A stretch of 64,000 nucleotides of DNA from Patagioenas fasciata (GCF_037038585.1 NC_092560.1:56270049-56334048); one strand, 5' to 3'; shown: positions 46,606 to 61,645, counted from the stretch's first letter. The notes: generated from the sequence alone by a model not told the origin. Numbers and translations: made by a program.

Positions 46606-49600
46606 TGAAGAACAATTCGCACCAAGGATGAGGCATGGGGATGACCTCCACCTTGCACAGGAGGCTGCAACACGGATTTCATTTTTGAAAAATGCCTTTC
46701 CCCCCCAGCTCACACCAGAGAGAAGCGTGGTCCCAGGCATCAAGAAATGAAATGGAGGCTTCTTTCTCTGCAGGGGCAAAGGTTGGAGGGAGCCAGCACA
46801 TGGCCCATGTGCTTAAGATGATATTAAAATGTAGGGCTGAAGCGATGATGTCTAGTCAGGGGCTGTCTTGCAAGTTAGAAGTAGAGTGGCTGTCTGGCTT
46901 GCTGTCTTCCTCCTCCTCAGAGACAGGTCTCTTCTGCTGCTGTGCAAGTTGGGTCCATCCCTTAGGACTGACAGCAGCAGCAAGACCTTGAGCTGAGGAA
47001 GCAGGTGGGTGCCTGTGTGTGTGACTGAGGAGGCCACATTGTGCCAGCCTCTTGGACTTGCCTTTTGCGTTGCGTATGTTGTTTGAGCACTGTAAATATG
47101 TTGACAATTTCTAAATATGTTTTAAGTACATTTATATTTTGGTTGGGTTCTGGGTGTCGCTGCCACTAGGACAGAATTGTGTGATACTTGAAAAAGTATA
47201 GTGAGGCTGCAGACCACTGACTCCTTTGCTTACTTGTGTAGGAAATCAAGATGAGTTAACAAAAGCTGTTCAGACAAACCAGAAACCTTGCAGCTGTGTA
47301 TAGATACCCTTTTCCATACTCCATTGTAACTCGGTCCTTCCCAGACCCGTCTGTACTGAACATTGCCATGTAGGAGAAGTTTGAACAAGTTTTTCTGGTT
47401 ATCAGGAGCAGCCTGGGAACAGCATGCTGCCTGACTTACTCTGCTGCTTAGCATCTGGGGTGCTGCCCAGGAAGCATGCAGGCTGCCTTGGAGCTGCCTT
47501 GGATAGTGGAGGTGTTATCGTTGTGTATCGACATAGCATTAGGCAGTGTGGATGTACTCTGAAAATGCTTCAATTGAACTTCTACATTCGAAGAAAAAAT
47601 ACAGAGACTGAGGATATGAAAACTTAGCCAAACATGGGCTTAAGCTCTTCCCAGGCAGCACCTCTGTTTCAAGTGTGGGGAATAACTCAACTTTATGGTA
47701 TTTCATTATAATTTGTCAATCAACTTTCCATTAAATAGTATTTATTTACTGGTAGAGTAAGGCAGGTTATGGTACAGGGAACAGTATTCATGGAATGCGT
47801 TGGGAAAACTGCCACGGCATTAGTCAAGTAATACACACCAAATAGGATTTACCTAGTTATGGAGCTCACCGAGTACTGTGAAATACCTATCAACTAATTA
47901 CATACCAGTAAAAGAGCTAATCAGGTACATTTTTGTATCGTGACATGACTAGACGACGTTTGCTGTGTGTGCTCTCCTTGCTGTGCTGTGCCCTTCCTGG
48001 CTTTGTTTCACTTCAGTGCAATAAATCGGGAAACACTTTTTTTTCCCCCTACCTTGGACTCCTGCTCTTCCTCTTGAACCTACTTCCCAGTGCTTCTGGT
48101 TTAATGCTTATCTTATCTCTTCCTCTGTCCTGCCCTTGTCCGGTGGCTTAACACACAAATTTCTGGAGGCGTGGGCAGATGCAGAGCGAAGCGAAGGGGT
48201 GAGCGGTGCGATGAGCGCTGGAGTTGTGTGTGCTGAGAGGGAAGTGGGAGGACATCGGCTCTGTGATGTGTTCAGGTGCAGGAGATTGGAGCCAGGATCC
48301 CTTCCTGGATCTTTGTTAGCTGCCTGTAAAATCATGTTTGTCATATGCTGGATCTAACTTTGCAGACTTCAGGTGGCACTTCTTCCACCCCAATGCCTCT
48401 CTGCCTCAGCATGGCTGTCAGAGGCCACTGCCCTGTAATTCTCCTGGTGAAGGCTGGTGTGAGCTCCCTGATCTGCCTCAGTCAAAATGAGAGTTTAGTT
48501 CCCAACTATGTGTTAAACTAATCTGATTTGCTTTGCCTGCAGTGGATTAATGACCATGTGTAAGATATGGGTAGTAGAGCTGTGGCACATAGGCAAGGAT
48601 GAATAGATGAGGTGGTGTCATCTTCAGTGGCACAGCATCACTTTATAAAAATAATTGTATAGCCCAATACTCATTGACTTCAGGCTAGTGGTTTTCTGAA
48701 GCTTTAAGCTACTTCCCAAAGCCTGCGTAGCTGAAAAGGAAGAAATACTCCATTCCTATCACTCCTCTTCTGCCCCTCACTTCAGCTCTTCACTGTTCTG
48801 GTTTTCTTTCCCAAGGTCACAGCAGGTGACACACACAGGTGCAGTGTTTTTATCAGTTTCTCCACTGCTCACGTACATACTAAGTTTGAGAACTCACAAA
48901 TTTGATTATGTTTTTCTCTGTTGCAATTTATGGATGCTTCAGACAGAGTATTTAGGAGGAAGCTGGTCTGTGCTTGCAAGCTGCCCCTGAGATGGAAAGA
49001 GAAGGAGCTAAGTACTTGAAAACTCAAACAGAAGCTCTTTCAACATTAGGAGTTTCTGTTGCCGTAAGATAGATTTAAAGCATTTCACAACAGTTTCACA
49101 GTTGGTTTAGGTTTAATTTTAGGATATTTCTTCTCACTTAAACTTGCTTTACATATTATTTAGAGGCTGGGTAGTTACTCTGCATTGTTGGGCAGTGCTT
49201 GGGATCAGGTCCCATGTGCTTGTCCAGGGGCCTCCATGCACTATCCAGGCCCAGTGGATAGAGGGTAAACACAGCCTAAATGGTGAAAAGTAAACCTTTT
49301 ACTCCTTGAAAATATCAAATTATTAGAACAAAAACATAGCATTAACAAAATAAATTATTCACTTTGCAAGCTTGATTGTACTTTTTCTAACACAGTTCCT
49401 TTAAAGGGGACGAAAATGAAAGCCAGAAAGTCATGCAATAGTTTTATTTTCTGTAGCTTGTTGCCATATACTCAATTTACAAGAGGTTTTGCAAAGTTGC
49501 AAGTGATGTAGCAGTTAAGATTTTTTTCTGTCCTTCTGATACTTACTTGAAATACAAAAAGTAAAAAAAATATTTCAGCTGAAATGAAATACATAAGCTT

Positions 49601-49707
49601 ACACTGACAGGAGACACTACAGCAACTCCGGTGTCTATCTGTCTTTTGTTTCAGTGTTTAATGCTGACCATTGAACTGGAGGTGTTGAATAGGTGGTATT
49701 TTGGAGT

Positions 49708-49772
49708 TTTTTGGTGTGGTTCTGGTTTGTGTTTTGTTTTGTTTTTTTGTTTGTTTGTTTGTTTTTTTTTTA
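49708..49772 (+). repeat. (GTTT)n / T-rich tract
   Basis: GTTTT and GTTTG units from about 49727 to 49761, ending in a 10-nt T-run. Confidence 0.8.
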
Positions 49773-50807
49773 ATTCACGTAATAAAATGCTTTACATATG
49801 TCTGATTTATATCCTGACTTTTAATTTTTTTTTTCCTCCATGTATTTTGCTATTTATGTTTTCTCTGCTTATGACGGTTACACAAAACATTTTATTACTG
49901 AAGTTGTTAACTACAGAAGATCTATAAGTAGTTCATAAATTGAGTAGTGTAAGAATGCACAGTTTAGAGCACCACAGGTGTAAATGTATCTTGGTTGTTT
50001 TCTTGGTTCTGGATGAGAATCTAAGGAATTGAATTTCAGTAGCATTTATAACTTTGAAATCCTGGGCTGGCACACAAAACTCATCTCTTAAGAACTACTT
50101 ACAAAGCCTATGCAGCCTAAAGCAAGCTCTGGCTTCCCGCTGCAGAGTAGCACAGATGTCATGAGGAGAACAAATATAGGTGTCAATAAACTCTATGAAT
50201 CATCTTATTTGCCAGGAGCAATGGTATTCAGATTGCCCCTCTAAACTGTGTCAGGGCTCTATTACTTGTCACATTAAAAGCAGTGAACACTGACTTTTAT
50301 CTCCACTCCTGACACCGACTTAGGCTGGTGATGTAGTTTCACCAGCATTTCTTTCATCTTGAATGCTTTTGTCCTTGTGTCACCTTTCTGTTGTGCTGGT
50401 ATAACCCTTGGTGAAGCACGGAGGAACTGGTCTGGGTTAAAAATACCCTTTTCTTTTCTGTGAGGCCGGCTCCCCCACCCTGGATCTGTTTCCCACTACA
50501 TTTTATTATGCAGCCAGGAAAAAAAACAGTTGTTCCAGGTGACATGGGAGCAGGTATGAGTAATGAGGGGAGAGCTTGAATAAATTGACATTGCTACCAT
50601 TAAAAGTGCTCTTAGAATTGCAGACTTACCCTGTAAACAGTCAGACTTGTTCTGCTTGAGAAGCTGCTTGTATCAGCTTTATGAATTCCTACATACTGCC
50701 TGCGTGTGTTTAATTGTTTTGTGAATTCTTTGTAGTTTGGATTATCTTTTATGTTGATATGGTGCCTTGCACACTGGGCTCCATGCCTGGAACCTCTATT
50801 CAAAGTC

Positions 50808-50833
50808 TTTTTTTTTTTTTTTTTTAAAAAAAA
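50808..50833. repeat. T18A8 homopolymer junction
   Basis: 18 T (50808-50825) directly followed by 8 A (50826-50833), a self-complementary T/A junction. Confidence 0.85.
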
Positions 50834-51180
50834 GCAGTACCTCACTCAATGTGTGTTAATACAATGGTAACTTTGTATGGTGCACTGTAAAAACCTGTAC
50901 AAATGAACAGTAAGTATGTACAGTGCAAAAGTTGTTAAGTTTCTCCAGGCATCACTGCCCCTATCACAGTGATGGCACACTGGCTTTATGGATATGTCTG
51001 AGATAAAAACATAGCTTACTAAGAATAACTCTATTCCTTTTATTCTCTGTTTTCTAACAAAAAAAGGGGGACAAATCTTGCTGGAGTCTGAAACACAAAG
51101 ATCAGTTTGTTGATTTGGAAATAATTTGCATTGGTACCATGCCCTTTTTTTCAGGAAAGTTATTTGAAGTGATAAGTAGA

Positions 51181-51198
51181 TTATTATTATTATTATTA
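51181..51198 (+). repeat. (TTA)6 microsatellite
   Basis: Six perfect TTA units followed by CTTTTTTAAATT. Confidence 0.9.
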
Positions 51199-54100
51199 CT
51201 TTTTTAAATTGTGTTTTACCTGTTCAGTTCAAAAGTAAAGTGTGTGGAAATCGTTAACAATGGCTGAAGCTTATTTTTTTTCATGTGTACCTTAGCAGAG
51301 TGCAAGGTGACTGGGAAGGAGAAACTCCTTGGTTTAGAAATGGTGGTGGTGGTGAAGGAGAAAAGATCTTTTTGAGGGGGGGGCGGGAAATTGTTTCTCT
51401 TTTAGTTGAATTTTGAAATACGGTATTTGTCAAATGAATCTGATTTTTTTAATAGACTTTAGAGCAATTTTTTTTTCATTTTGGTAAAATGTTTTTTGTA
51501 TTGTTTTTAGTGAAAAGGTCTGGGCTAAAGCATCAAGATTATCAGGGTTATTGGCCAGATGTGCTCATTTATGCTATGCTCATTCGATTAAGTAAATACT
51601 CAGTATTTGTTTACCATGTGGCATTACAAATATATGGAGATAGGCGGCATGGAAATGTCTGTAGTCTGTTCAGAGAAGTAATAGCTGGTAATGTTGCCTT
51701 CTCCTGTAGAGGTGAAAATTACTTTGATTCAGTTACATTGCAAGTGAATATTTCGATGTATTTTACAGTATTTGCATTTACAGAATCCAGTACAATCCCT
51801 TTTTTGTTTGTTTAGAAGTACGGTTGGAAATATCTGGATTAAATACGTTCTTTAATAACTTTTGTGGTTAGAGTTCTGTGACTTTTCTTTTCAGTACTGA
51901 AATAAAATATTTGCTTTTGAAACTTTAACTGTACAGAATGGATCTGACAAGCTTAATGAAATTATGGTAATGCATTTTGATGAAGATCTGTAGAAGACAC
52001 TGTGTACAAAAGCCAAGAGGCTAATGGAGTAAGGTCAGTGTTCACTGTCAACTTTCAAACTAAACCTTTCACAAAAACTATTTGTGAGCTGTATTCCTCA
52101 GAAAGCTTGTTACAGATACTAATTCCTTTGATTGCTTGCATTATTACTTGTGTGCTGACAACATTGTTTCTGTAGCACCTTTTGTTCTGTACCAAGTTAG
52201 GTTGTTAAAGCGGAGTCTGCTTGAGTTAATGTTTACACTAAGAAGTGATAAACTGGAGGGCAGGGCCGTAAATAGGTTTACATGTAGCTCTGGTGTTCAG
52301 GAAGTCCACTTATTTTAACTTCTAACCATGAATATGACACTTACATTTTGGAGAAAGGAGAATGTTGGGTGGAGGGAGTGCAAAACATAGGAGCTATTAG
52401 AGCTCTTTGTGTGTCCCTTCAGCAAGTCCTTTAATGAGTATTTGAAATGTTATTGGGTGAAAAAGCCCCCAGATGAATTTCAGTTTATCCTGAAACTATT
52501 TATCATAAACTGAAGTTGATCACTTAGGAAAGCTTATCCGGAAATTGCAGAAATAATGTTGCTGAGCAGGGACTGGACTATGCAGAGTTCTGGTTTGATC
52601 TGAGGATTTTCCCAATCGGTTGAAATGAGGCTGCTACTGTATTTCAAAATTGAACAGCTTAGATACTACATTTGGACTACGTTTAAAAGCATGGGACAGA
52701 AAATCGTCTCTGGAACTGTGGAAGTTGTGCAATTTGGTGTTCTCACTTTTATCTTGTAGAGACTTTACACGTATCTTTGTGGAAGTGTGATTGCATGCCA
52801 TTGGTTACTTTCATCCAAGCTGCTGGAGCATCGGGCAAAACTTAATTGAATTTAGACAGGCTTTTGTGATAAGGAAGGGAGCTGCTTTTACAGATGGTGA
52901 AATTTTATGACCTTGACTCACTTGTTGAGACAACAGCAGTGGGAAGAGGTCCGGTCCTCCATTCCAGTCAGTGGGAAAGCATCGTGCTTTTGGATATCAT
53001 CAGCTGGATGAACCTGCAGCTATATGATAATCAGTGTAGGTGAAAGCAAACTCCTTGGTTTGAGTGTGAACCATAAAATAATATTTATGTGAGGTAGAAG
53101 AGAAAGAGTGGAGAGAAACCATTGACTGTGCTTGGAAGCCTGCTCGGGTGATGAGGGCTGTGGATTTGCTTTAGGTTTGGACAGTGGTGTGTGGCCTGGT
53201 AGTTTTGCATGGCAACTGGCGCCCAGCACTTCAGTTTTGTTCACAGCTTTGCTGTGCTGACTGATGGAAAAGATGTTTTGTTTTCTTTGAGTGCCCCATA
53301 CAGAAAAGGAACCATACACACTGACCTCTTCTGCAAAGCGCTGAAACCTGTATGCTAAAATACTATCTGAGACTTTTTTAGGTAACTTAAATGCATAGTT
53401 ATATATAAACCTAATCTTTCTTTGTACTGGCAACAATCCAGTTTTCTTCTCTTTTACTGCCGTTACATACTGAGCAGACTATTAGACACTTGTCTGTTTC
53501 TTGTACACTGCTGTTTTACAGGAACATTACTATTAGGCTGAGTATTCTGCTGCCTGCCAAGCATCTGTGCTGGAAGTATTATTGTATCCTGTGTTATTCT
53601 GATGTGACACATCCACTGCCTAATGCACTTTGTTGATGGGATACATTTTGTTTTGAGCTATTTGTATTTGGCAGTCTTTCAGGATTAGAAAGAGGAAAAA
53701 AAAAAGTGCAGTTGACTTGGCCACGTATAACTGTGCATCTCTACACACTGTCTGGCTGAGCTGATCTATTTTAAACTCCAACAGTGTCTTGTCATCCTGG
53801 GTGGTCTCTGAATGCTTGGAAGGATGGTAAAAACTGCATTCTACTGTAGTAGTGGAAAATACTGACAGAAAATCCTTACAACATACCTGTGATTAAACCT
53901 GTGCATTAATATGATGTTTCATTCTGTTCTTCTGTGAAGTTATTATCTGGTGTTTTAAGCTGATTTTAAAAAGCTCTGCTGTTACAGACTCACAGCCTGC
54001 TTAATGCTGCTTTGTACACTGTTCTTGAGCTTCCTGAAAAGTGCAGAATAATGAAGATTTTAAAAAATTCCTCTTAACAGAGGAACTGAAGTCTAGCTAA

Positions 54101-55114
54101 CTAGATCTGGAGCAGAAATCAACCTTCACAGCTGTGTAATGCTATTAATATATGTTGCCCTTAATATCAGCCTCTACTTTGCATTTTGTGTTATGTGAAT
54201 TCCTTCATGTTGATTGCTTGGAAATTGAACAAATAACTGATGTATTTTTAAAGCTGGATTTTTATAACAAGATCTTGTTTAAAAAAAAAGTTGTAAGACA
54301 CTTTTGCTAATCAAGCCAGTTAATGTTTTTAGGTGATGGAGAGTTTTGTTTTCATGTAAGCCCTTTAGATTGGGTTGTTAGCTGAATACTGTCCCACACA
54401 GCATTGCTTTGCCCTCGGAGCCAACTTTTTCTTTTGCCTTCATAGGACTTTGACTATTCTGAGACACCTTGACTGGATGTTTCCTCTCTCTAATGCTTGT
54501 AGGCAGCTATGAATGTCCCTGTTCCGTACTGTTTGAGTCCTGACCCCCAGGACTTTCACAGGAACCCTTTGGAAGTCCAACACTTCTTTAGTCTTTAGAA
54601 GGATATCTGCACAGTAAGTGGAAAAGAGCATTTCTGGAACAGCCGTTAGAACGGAGACAAAGCAAAGTTGCTCCCTTTTTGGTGTTCACACTGTGTGCCC
54701 AACTTCTGTTGAACTGGATTGCCCTCCAAGGGGTACAGTCACCTCAAAAGGGAAAGGTGCTATGGAAGGTTATTGATGGAAGAAGTAGCGCAAACAGTGT
54801 ACTCAAATTTCAAACAGAATTAAACAGGGTTTCGCAATATACTAATTTCCATATAGCCATCCCTGAACTCAAGGTACAGGCACAATGCAACCCTGACAGT
54901 GACTTTGACTACAGGGTGAGTCTGCAGGATCATTTCCTCCAACTGTCCCTAACATTCAGATATTTCTTTGCCATCTGTTCTCCATCCCTCTGTGATTCCT
55001 CCCTTGAGTACAGAGTATAATAGGCACTTACTGGAAAACATCTGGCTTTTCCACCTCACCTCCATTTCTGAAACTGTATTTCACGTCTGCAGTAACTCTG
55101 GTTGAGTATAAACA

Positions 55115-55132
55115 TTTTTTTTTTTTTTTTTA
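55115..55132 (+). repeat. T-run, 18 nt
   Basis: A homopolymer followed by AGCGG. It looks like a splice acceptor, but no supported exon follows. Confidence 0.85.
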
Positions 55133-55879
55133 GCGGAGATTCTCTTTGTGATGCAAGGGAAAAAACAGGAGTGTCCAGAAAAATTAGAAATTCATTCATA
55201 TTCCTACTGCTCTGTTTAGCTGTTCTGGCTGAGAGTCCTGAGTCTCCAAACAACAGTATTATGTACCTTCGTAGGTTGCCTGACACTAATAATCATGAGT
55301 ATATTTTGTAGTGATTAACTAGACCTTCCATCATGCTGAAGAATGCTGATTTAAACACCACCAAAACAACCAAAAACACAAGACCTTTATATCTCATTGC
55401 ATATCCCTCAGTGATTTGGAACCTCCAGATGCAACTGTACAAATTATCAGGTCTGGGCTGGAAATATTTAGAATGGGGCAGTGTAGTAGCTTCCTGGAGC
55501 ATTCCAAAAAGCACATTCACAACAGCACTTGATGTGGCAAGGGTGAACTTGGGAGCAGCTGCAATTGTTATGATACCATAAACACACTTTCTTGGGTAGG
55601 GGAAGTGTTCTGAGACTTCAGTTTAGAAACAGGCTTAGCACAGATTTCCTTTAAAATGGCTTTTGTCACCCTAAATGAAGCTCTGCCATTGCCTTTCGCT
55701 GTGCAGCCACTGCCTGTGTCGCACTTCCCAATGCTGACGGTTGCACTGCATGGGTCCTTGCAGACGGTGCCAGACACAACTGGTTCTAGCTTGCTTTTGA
55801 AAGAACCTCCTAGGGTCAACACAATTGCTAATATTTACAGTGCTCAACAGCATGCCCACTATGCTGCATGGTAGCTTAA

Positions 55880-55917
55880 GGAGGGGAGGGGAGGGGAGGG
55901 GAGGGAGGGAGGGAGGG
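55880..55917 (+). repeat. (GGGGA)n-(GGGA)n tract, G-quadruplex potential
   Basis: Four GGGGA units followed by GGGA units at 55881-55917, giving at least eight consecutive G-runs of three or more separated by single A. Confidence 0.9.
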
Positions 55918-58900
55918 TGTCAGTTCTAGGTCAGCTGCCTTTGAAATTTATGCCTGCCTAATGCAATGCCAGCAGAATCGGAGCAGAAGGAATGCATTAT
56001 TTTGCTGCTAGAACCCAGAGGGTGGGTAGGTTGAGCAAGTACAAGGTGGTGGGAAACAATGGTAAAGGAAATAAGCCCTCGTCAGCATGAGAAAGTGGTG
56101 TGGGAGCAGTTCAGTTTTTGTAAATTGCTCCATTAAAGACTGAACAAAATAATATGTTATAACTCTGCATGGGTGTTATCAGTGTTACTACTTACTAATA
56201 TTCTGAACCCAGCAAGATTACAGCTGGTGCAATAAAAATTCCATAAAATGACATTGACTTCGCAATGTCATTTTGCCACAGCAACTGCAGTGGCAGTAGC
56301 AGAGTATATGCTATAGGCTAGATGTGACTGTAGAAAAACACTTCTTCCTTTGGTTATGAGGAATATTTTTCACTTTATTTGCTCACCTCTTCTTTCTTAA
56401 GGTGAATATTGTCTTCTTAAGGTAATTATTTATACTTTTTGGCTCCCCTTCCTATGAAATTTCTTTCTGCTGTATTTCTGTGTTACGAAAGACACCACCA
56501 TCTCCCCATCTTTGTCTACCACAGGTGGAAATTTATGGTCTAGTTCTTCTATACTGATTTTTCTCTAGTGCTGAATAGCTACTGGTACATTGCCATTGAT
56601 TACTTAGTTACAAGATATCTTTGGAAATAAGGAGGTTTGTCTGCCTTTTTCTGCCTTCCCCCCCCCCAATTAGTATTGGCTAGATTAACAAGATGTTAAC
56701 TGTGTAACAAATCGTACTCCCATTTGTTTTAAGGACCCTTATCTGGAAGCTGAAGTCTAGCTCTGCGTTTCTCTTTTTGTTTAGCTTCCATGCAGTGTCC
56801 CCCACTGTGACTGTTTAAGTGATGGGTAGACACAGACTAAGTTGTTTAGCACTCCTTGGTAGCAAGCTGCTTTTATTGTAATTAATTGGATGTATGAGAT
56901 TCTCATATGCAATTAACTCATATGCATTTACACTTAGCTGTTAATGAGGATAGATGATAGGATGGACACAACTCAGTGACTCAACTTGCTGCTGAAGGGA
57001 AGGGACAGTCTCACTCACGCACCTTCTTATATTTTGACATGAGTAACTTTAATCAGGCAGGTAAATATAAGAAATAGTACTCCTAACTGGAGTCAGTTGT
57101 AAGCCATCCTACTTGGAGGTTCAAGAATGATACAGACTTGAGGTAATGGTATCACAGAAGACAAGGAGGGAGAACTTTAGACTCATCACCAATCTTGGAA
57201 ATGTTAGCTGAGTCTGCTTCACTGAGTCTGCTTCTCTGGCCTGCCCTTTGTCAAGTGTACTGGCAAGGTGTTGATAACTGATAGGAGGATGCTCTTATCT
57301 GTATTCAATGTGCTTCACCTTAAAAGAGATGTCTAGTAGAAAGACGAAGAGTCTTACCAAAGCATCCAAATAACTATAGTGTGCACTCAAGGAATCTTCA
57401 TCACCACGATAAGAAGAAATTAAATGTCATTAGTCCCATTTTGTGGATGTGTCCACAAAGCCCATTCATTTTTAGTCCTACAAAATACAAGCTTTTGATG
57501 CCGTCAGACATCTTTGATCTCTTTCATTCAAAGCATTTAGTTAGCAGTTGCACTCCCTCTGCCCTTTTAGACCTTACCTGTAATTGTGTCTTAAAAATAA
57601 TATGCTTCCTATGGAGGATAAAAAACCCAGACTGTGCTATCTCTTCAGTGCAGGTAAATACCACTCCTTACCCCTCTAGTTCAGCACACGGCTTTATATC
57701 CTGGTTTGCTTGGTTACTAGAATATGTATGCACTTTAGAAACACCATAGTTCTAAATAATTCTTACATGTATTTATCAGAACTGTCCCTGCTGTAGAGGA
57801 AAAAAAAAGACCAGAATAGGTAAAAGCTCAGCATGTCAACATGTAGAGGAATGAGTGGGGAGCACGGGGTGTATAAATTAGCATGAATTGTGTAGTGTGG
57901 CTGAAAATACTGGATTGTGTTTCTGCTGTCTAGCCCCTGGTTCATGTTTTGTGAAAGCCTGTTTAAAGTGACCCTAAGCTTAGCTGATCTGGTCTTGAAA
58001 GAAAAATTGAAATGCTGCAGGAAATTTTCTAGTTACATAATAAGCAAGGAGGAAAACGGAGAATCTCTTAAGGCCTTTGGGTAAAGAGATTATCCTGAGT
58101 CAGATATAGCTCAAATATTAATTAATACTTTGTCAAGGTTTTTGATAAGGCTGATGACATATCATTATCTAACGGAAATGAGGTTGCATCAGTAAAAATA
58201 ATTACATCATAAGTTAACCTTATTTTGACTTCGAGGTGAAAGTTGCCATGCGATACATGCCACAGGACTCACCATGTAGGCAGGGCTAGGTGACTTGTGA
58301 GCTGGCTGAACTGGAATGAAACTTAAAGGAGCCAAGTGCAAGTCATGCACTGAGGGACAAATGAGAAGAGCTTCTGTTTTTAAGCTGAATGCAAGAGCCA
58401 CTTATCATAGCAGAGGAGTAGGCAGGTGAGACTAGCTGGCTGCAAGATGTCTGTCATGCAAATTCTCAAGTAAAGAGTTTTTGATGAAGGCACTGATAAG
58501 TTAAAATTCTAGGAGCTTTTCCCCCTGCTTATGTTTTTTACTTTCTCTGAAACATTGGCAACATGGGGAGAGAAAACTCAATATGGGAAGATACACCAAT
58601 GACCATGGTGTTCACTTACCAAATGAAAATGGGAATCTTTTCAGGGGCCTGCCCAGAAATCTTTCTTATACATGAGTTAAACTGATAATCAGGTTCAACC
58701 TAGTACAGAAACTTCCTTCCAGGCTGTGATTGCAGGGACTGTTTGGACTTGATGTGTCTTTCTATGTGATGCTGGACGTTAGTCCCTAGGATCACTTTCA
58801 CATTTATCACTGCAACCGCAGATGATTCATTTAAAATAGTCGCAATGCCAGATCTTTTCCTGCCTTTCTGTAGCATGATGTAATTTTTGTGGCTTCAGTT

Positions 58901-61645
58901 CTCATTTTGTAGAGTGCCCTTTGTAGCTTGTGATGGACTAAGTGATGACTTGCTGAGAAGCAGTGTGCAAACTTCTTGACTACAGGTCTAGTACATGATC
59001 ATCTGTGATTATCCAGGACTGGACATGATGATCATGTGTCCTCCCTATGTGATTTCACTATCAGCTTAAGGGGATCTATGACAGGGCTGCTACTCCCACT
59101 TTTGTCCGTGCCTGTGGCATCGTGTGTCTCAATGTTTCCTTTGCACGAGCCCATTCAGCTTTTCAGGTCTGAGTTGACTGAAAAAGAACTTTTTTCTCAA
59201 AACATTAGACTTTCAGTTGGATCAGTGAGCTCCTGTGACTTACTCTGCAGCTTCCTGAGGACCAGAACAGTCGGCAATGATGCTATGGGACTGCACACTG
59301 GTGCTTCCCTGTTCGGCTGTCGCCAGTGGCTGGATCGCTGTACATGGACCAGAAGAATGCCCATGTGATTCTAGCTGGGAGCTGAGCACAAAACAGGGCT
59401 GTACCCCTGAAACAGTTCCTTGCTGTGAAGTCTGCAGTATCAGTTCTTCTAACGATTTACAGGCAGTTATGGAACAAAATAAAAATTGGTCTTGGGTAGT
59501 TGAGAGCATAAAGAATGGGCAAGTGATGGAAACGCCTCACAGGGAAATCTGTAACAACAGTTGACACCTGGCTAAAGTTTAAAACTTTATTGCTGAATGT
59601 AGATGAGTAATCCATGTAATGTAATGGGCAATTTGTATTTGTTTGCAATGTGACATTAGGGAGTAATGTAGTTAAAATAACTGCAAATTATGTAAGCACA
59701 CAGCCTTGGGAAATAGGAAGGGCAGAGCTGGTGTTTCCCAGCTAAAGCTTAAGATACCATCTGTGAAACACCTTGAGTTGATTACCTTCTCTACTTCAAG
59801 AACAGGATTAACAACAGTATACCAAGTGATTCTGAAACATCGAAGTTTCATAATTGTACCTGAATATGTAAACCAGTATTACAGTAATTTCTTAAACTGC
59901 AATTTTGAAATCAGACTTATATGGGCCAATGCTTTCTGCAGGCTCTCTCCATCTTCCAGTGGGCTCTGCAGGATGGAGAGTCCTCTTGTCATTACCTGCT
60001 TGCTGGGCCGGGGGGTTATGCTCCAGATCTTTCACTTTTGGGATCTGCCTTGGCTGGAAGTTATCCCATTGAAGTTTGTATTGTATTGCCAAATTTTCCA
60101 GTCTTTTGCTAACAGGTTCCTGTAAAAGTAGCTTGTTTGTCTGTGTAATAATTAGCTTTGCTCTCCAATGCAAATTCTTAATTTTAAGTGTTTTAAGTTC
60201 CCCCTGAGCTTTAGAATTTGTTTTCTGCAGTGACAGAGCTTAACATTAGATTGTTTCATTTTGCTTGGTTTTCTGTTAAGTCCTTTTGTTTGCTTCTTTT
60301 GTTCAGTAGCCATCAACATAAAACACTTGTAAAAATTACAATTTAAAAGTAAATCTTTATCTGTTTAAATATTTTAAAACTATGTAGGGGGAATAAATAA
60401 GCATCAAGAATGGCAAGTATCTTTCATGTGGGTTAAGCAAAGGACTGTGAGAAACTTCTTGTTCTCATTTAAAAATAAGGAATGTTTGAGGCATACCAGT
60501 AATTCCCATTTCAAGAATCACTAGCAGTTTTGTGTGCTAGCCGAACTTGAGCACTTGCAACAACTTATTACCTATACTTGTCATAATGAGGCATTCTCAT
60601 ATGGCTTGCTGTGGTATTTGTGGCATTTTTGGCTAATGTAAATGTCTTATCATCTACCCTTGCCTCTCCAGTAAAGGTAATGGTCCAACTTGAAAATGAT
60701 TCTGCCAAGCTGTATGCCTTAACTCAGCTGCAGCTACTGGGCTTCTTCAGGTCTTTGCCAAGCTGACAGGGACCAGAGGCCAGCAAATTACTTTGCTCTT
60801 TTAACACAGCCCTTCCCCTCTGTTGCCTCGCCTACACCCCATTTTTATAATGAAGACACATCTGTTTAAAGATACCTTCAGAAATTATATTAATACAGCT
60901 GGGTTGAACCTACGTGCACAGTATTACTTCCACTGACATTTTTAAATAAAAAAACCACAACACTTATTTCTTTCTGAGAACTGAGTACCTTCCATATGTT
61001 TTTGAGATTATTTCAGTGCTTGTGTTCTGAATGCATGTGCTTGAGAGGGCTGCCTCTGCATTCCTTAGGAATTCATCAAGCTGGGTAGACTGAACGTATA
61101 TGACTGCATTTGTAAGTTATGTAAATTGCTTCCAATATGTTATTTAAAATAATCTAATTTTGAAAACCAGTCTGCTAGTGTAAGTTCCCTAATTTTGAGA
61201 GAGTTTACTGCAATCTAGACAACCTAACTCCATATCACTACTGCATTTTAGTTGCATATTTTAATTTTGATACAAGCAGAAAGTTTAACATTGGAAATAT
61301 AAGTGCTTATGTGCTCATTCTGTAAGTACATTAGCAGGTATGTAAACTAAATGTGTATTTTTCTGACTGAATTGTGGCTATACAAATGCATAATGTGCAC
61401 GAGTTTACATCATGAAGAACTAAAGCTATGTAGGTAACAAATGGCCTTCTCTACCCCCAAGTCTTCATCCTTTCAGGCCAAATATTTCCAGTCTCATATT
61501 TAGAGGATAAACTCTGTAGACTTCAGAACTGCCAAATGTTTTGGAAGATTGTATTATGGTTGAAGTATTACCAGATTACTTCTTAACAATATGGTTGTAC
61601 TGTAAAAAAGCAGTCTTTCAAAAATGTGTGTTTGTTGGTTGGTGG

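Noticed and set aside
45535-46750. Long overlapping open frames on both strands (up to 280 codons)
   Set aside because: They lie in the CpG island and the C-rich repeat, where stop codons are rare. They overlap in several frames, have low-complexity Pro/Arg/Ala/Gly translations and resemble no family.
54679-55020. 113-codon open frame with a strong donor-like AGG/GTGAGT near 54917
   Set aside because: There is no matching partner exon or recognised protein, and a single donor match is expected by chance in a region this size. I specifically checked for ELOVL7-like sequence and saw none.
55656-55874. MAF-starting open frame, considered as the ELOVL7 start
   Set aside because: Only the first three residues agree with the ELOVL7 N-terminus; the rest is unrelated and no donor occurs at the expected place.
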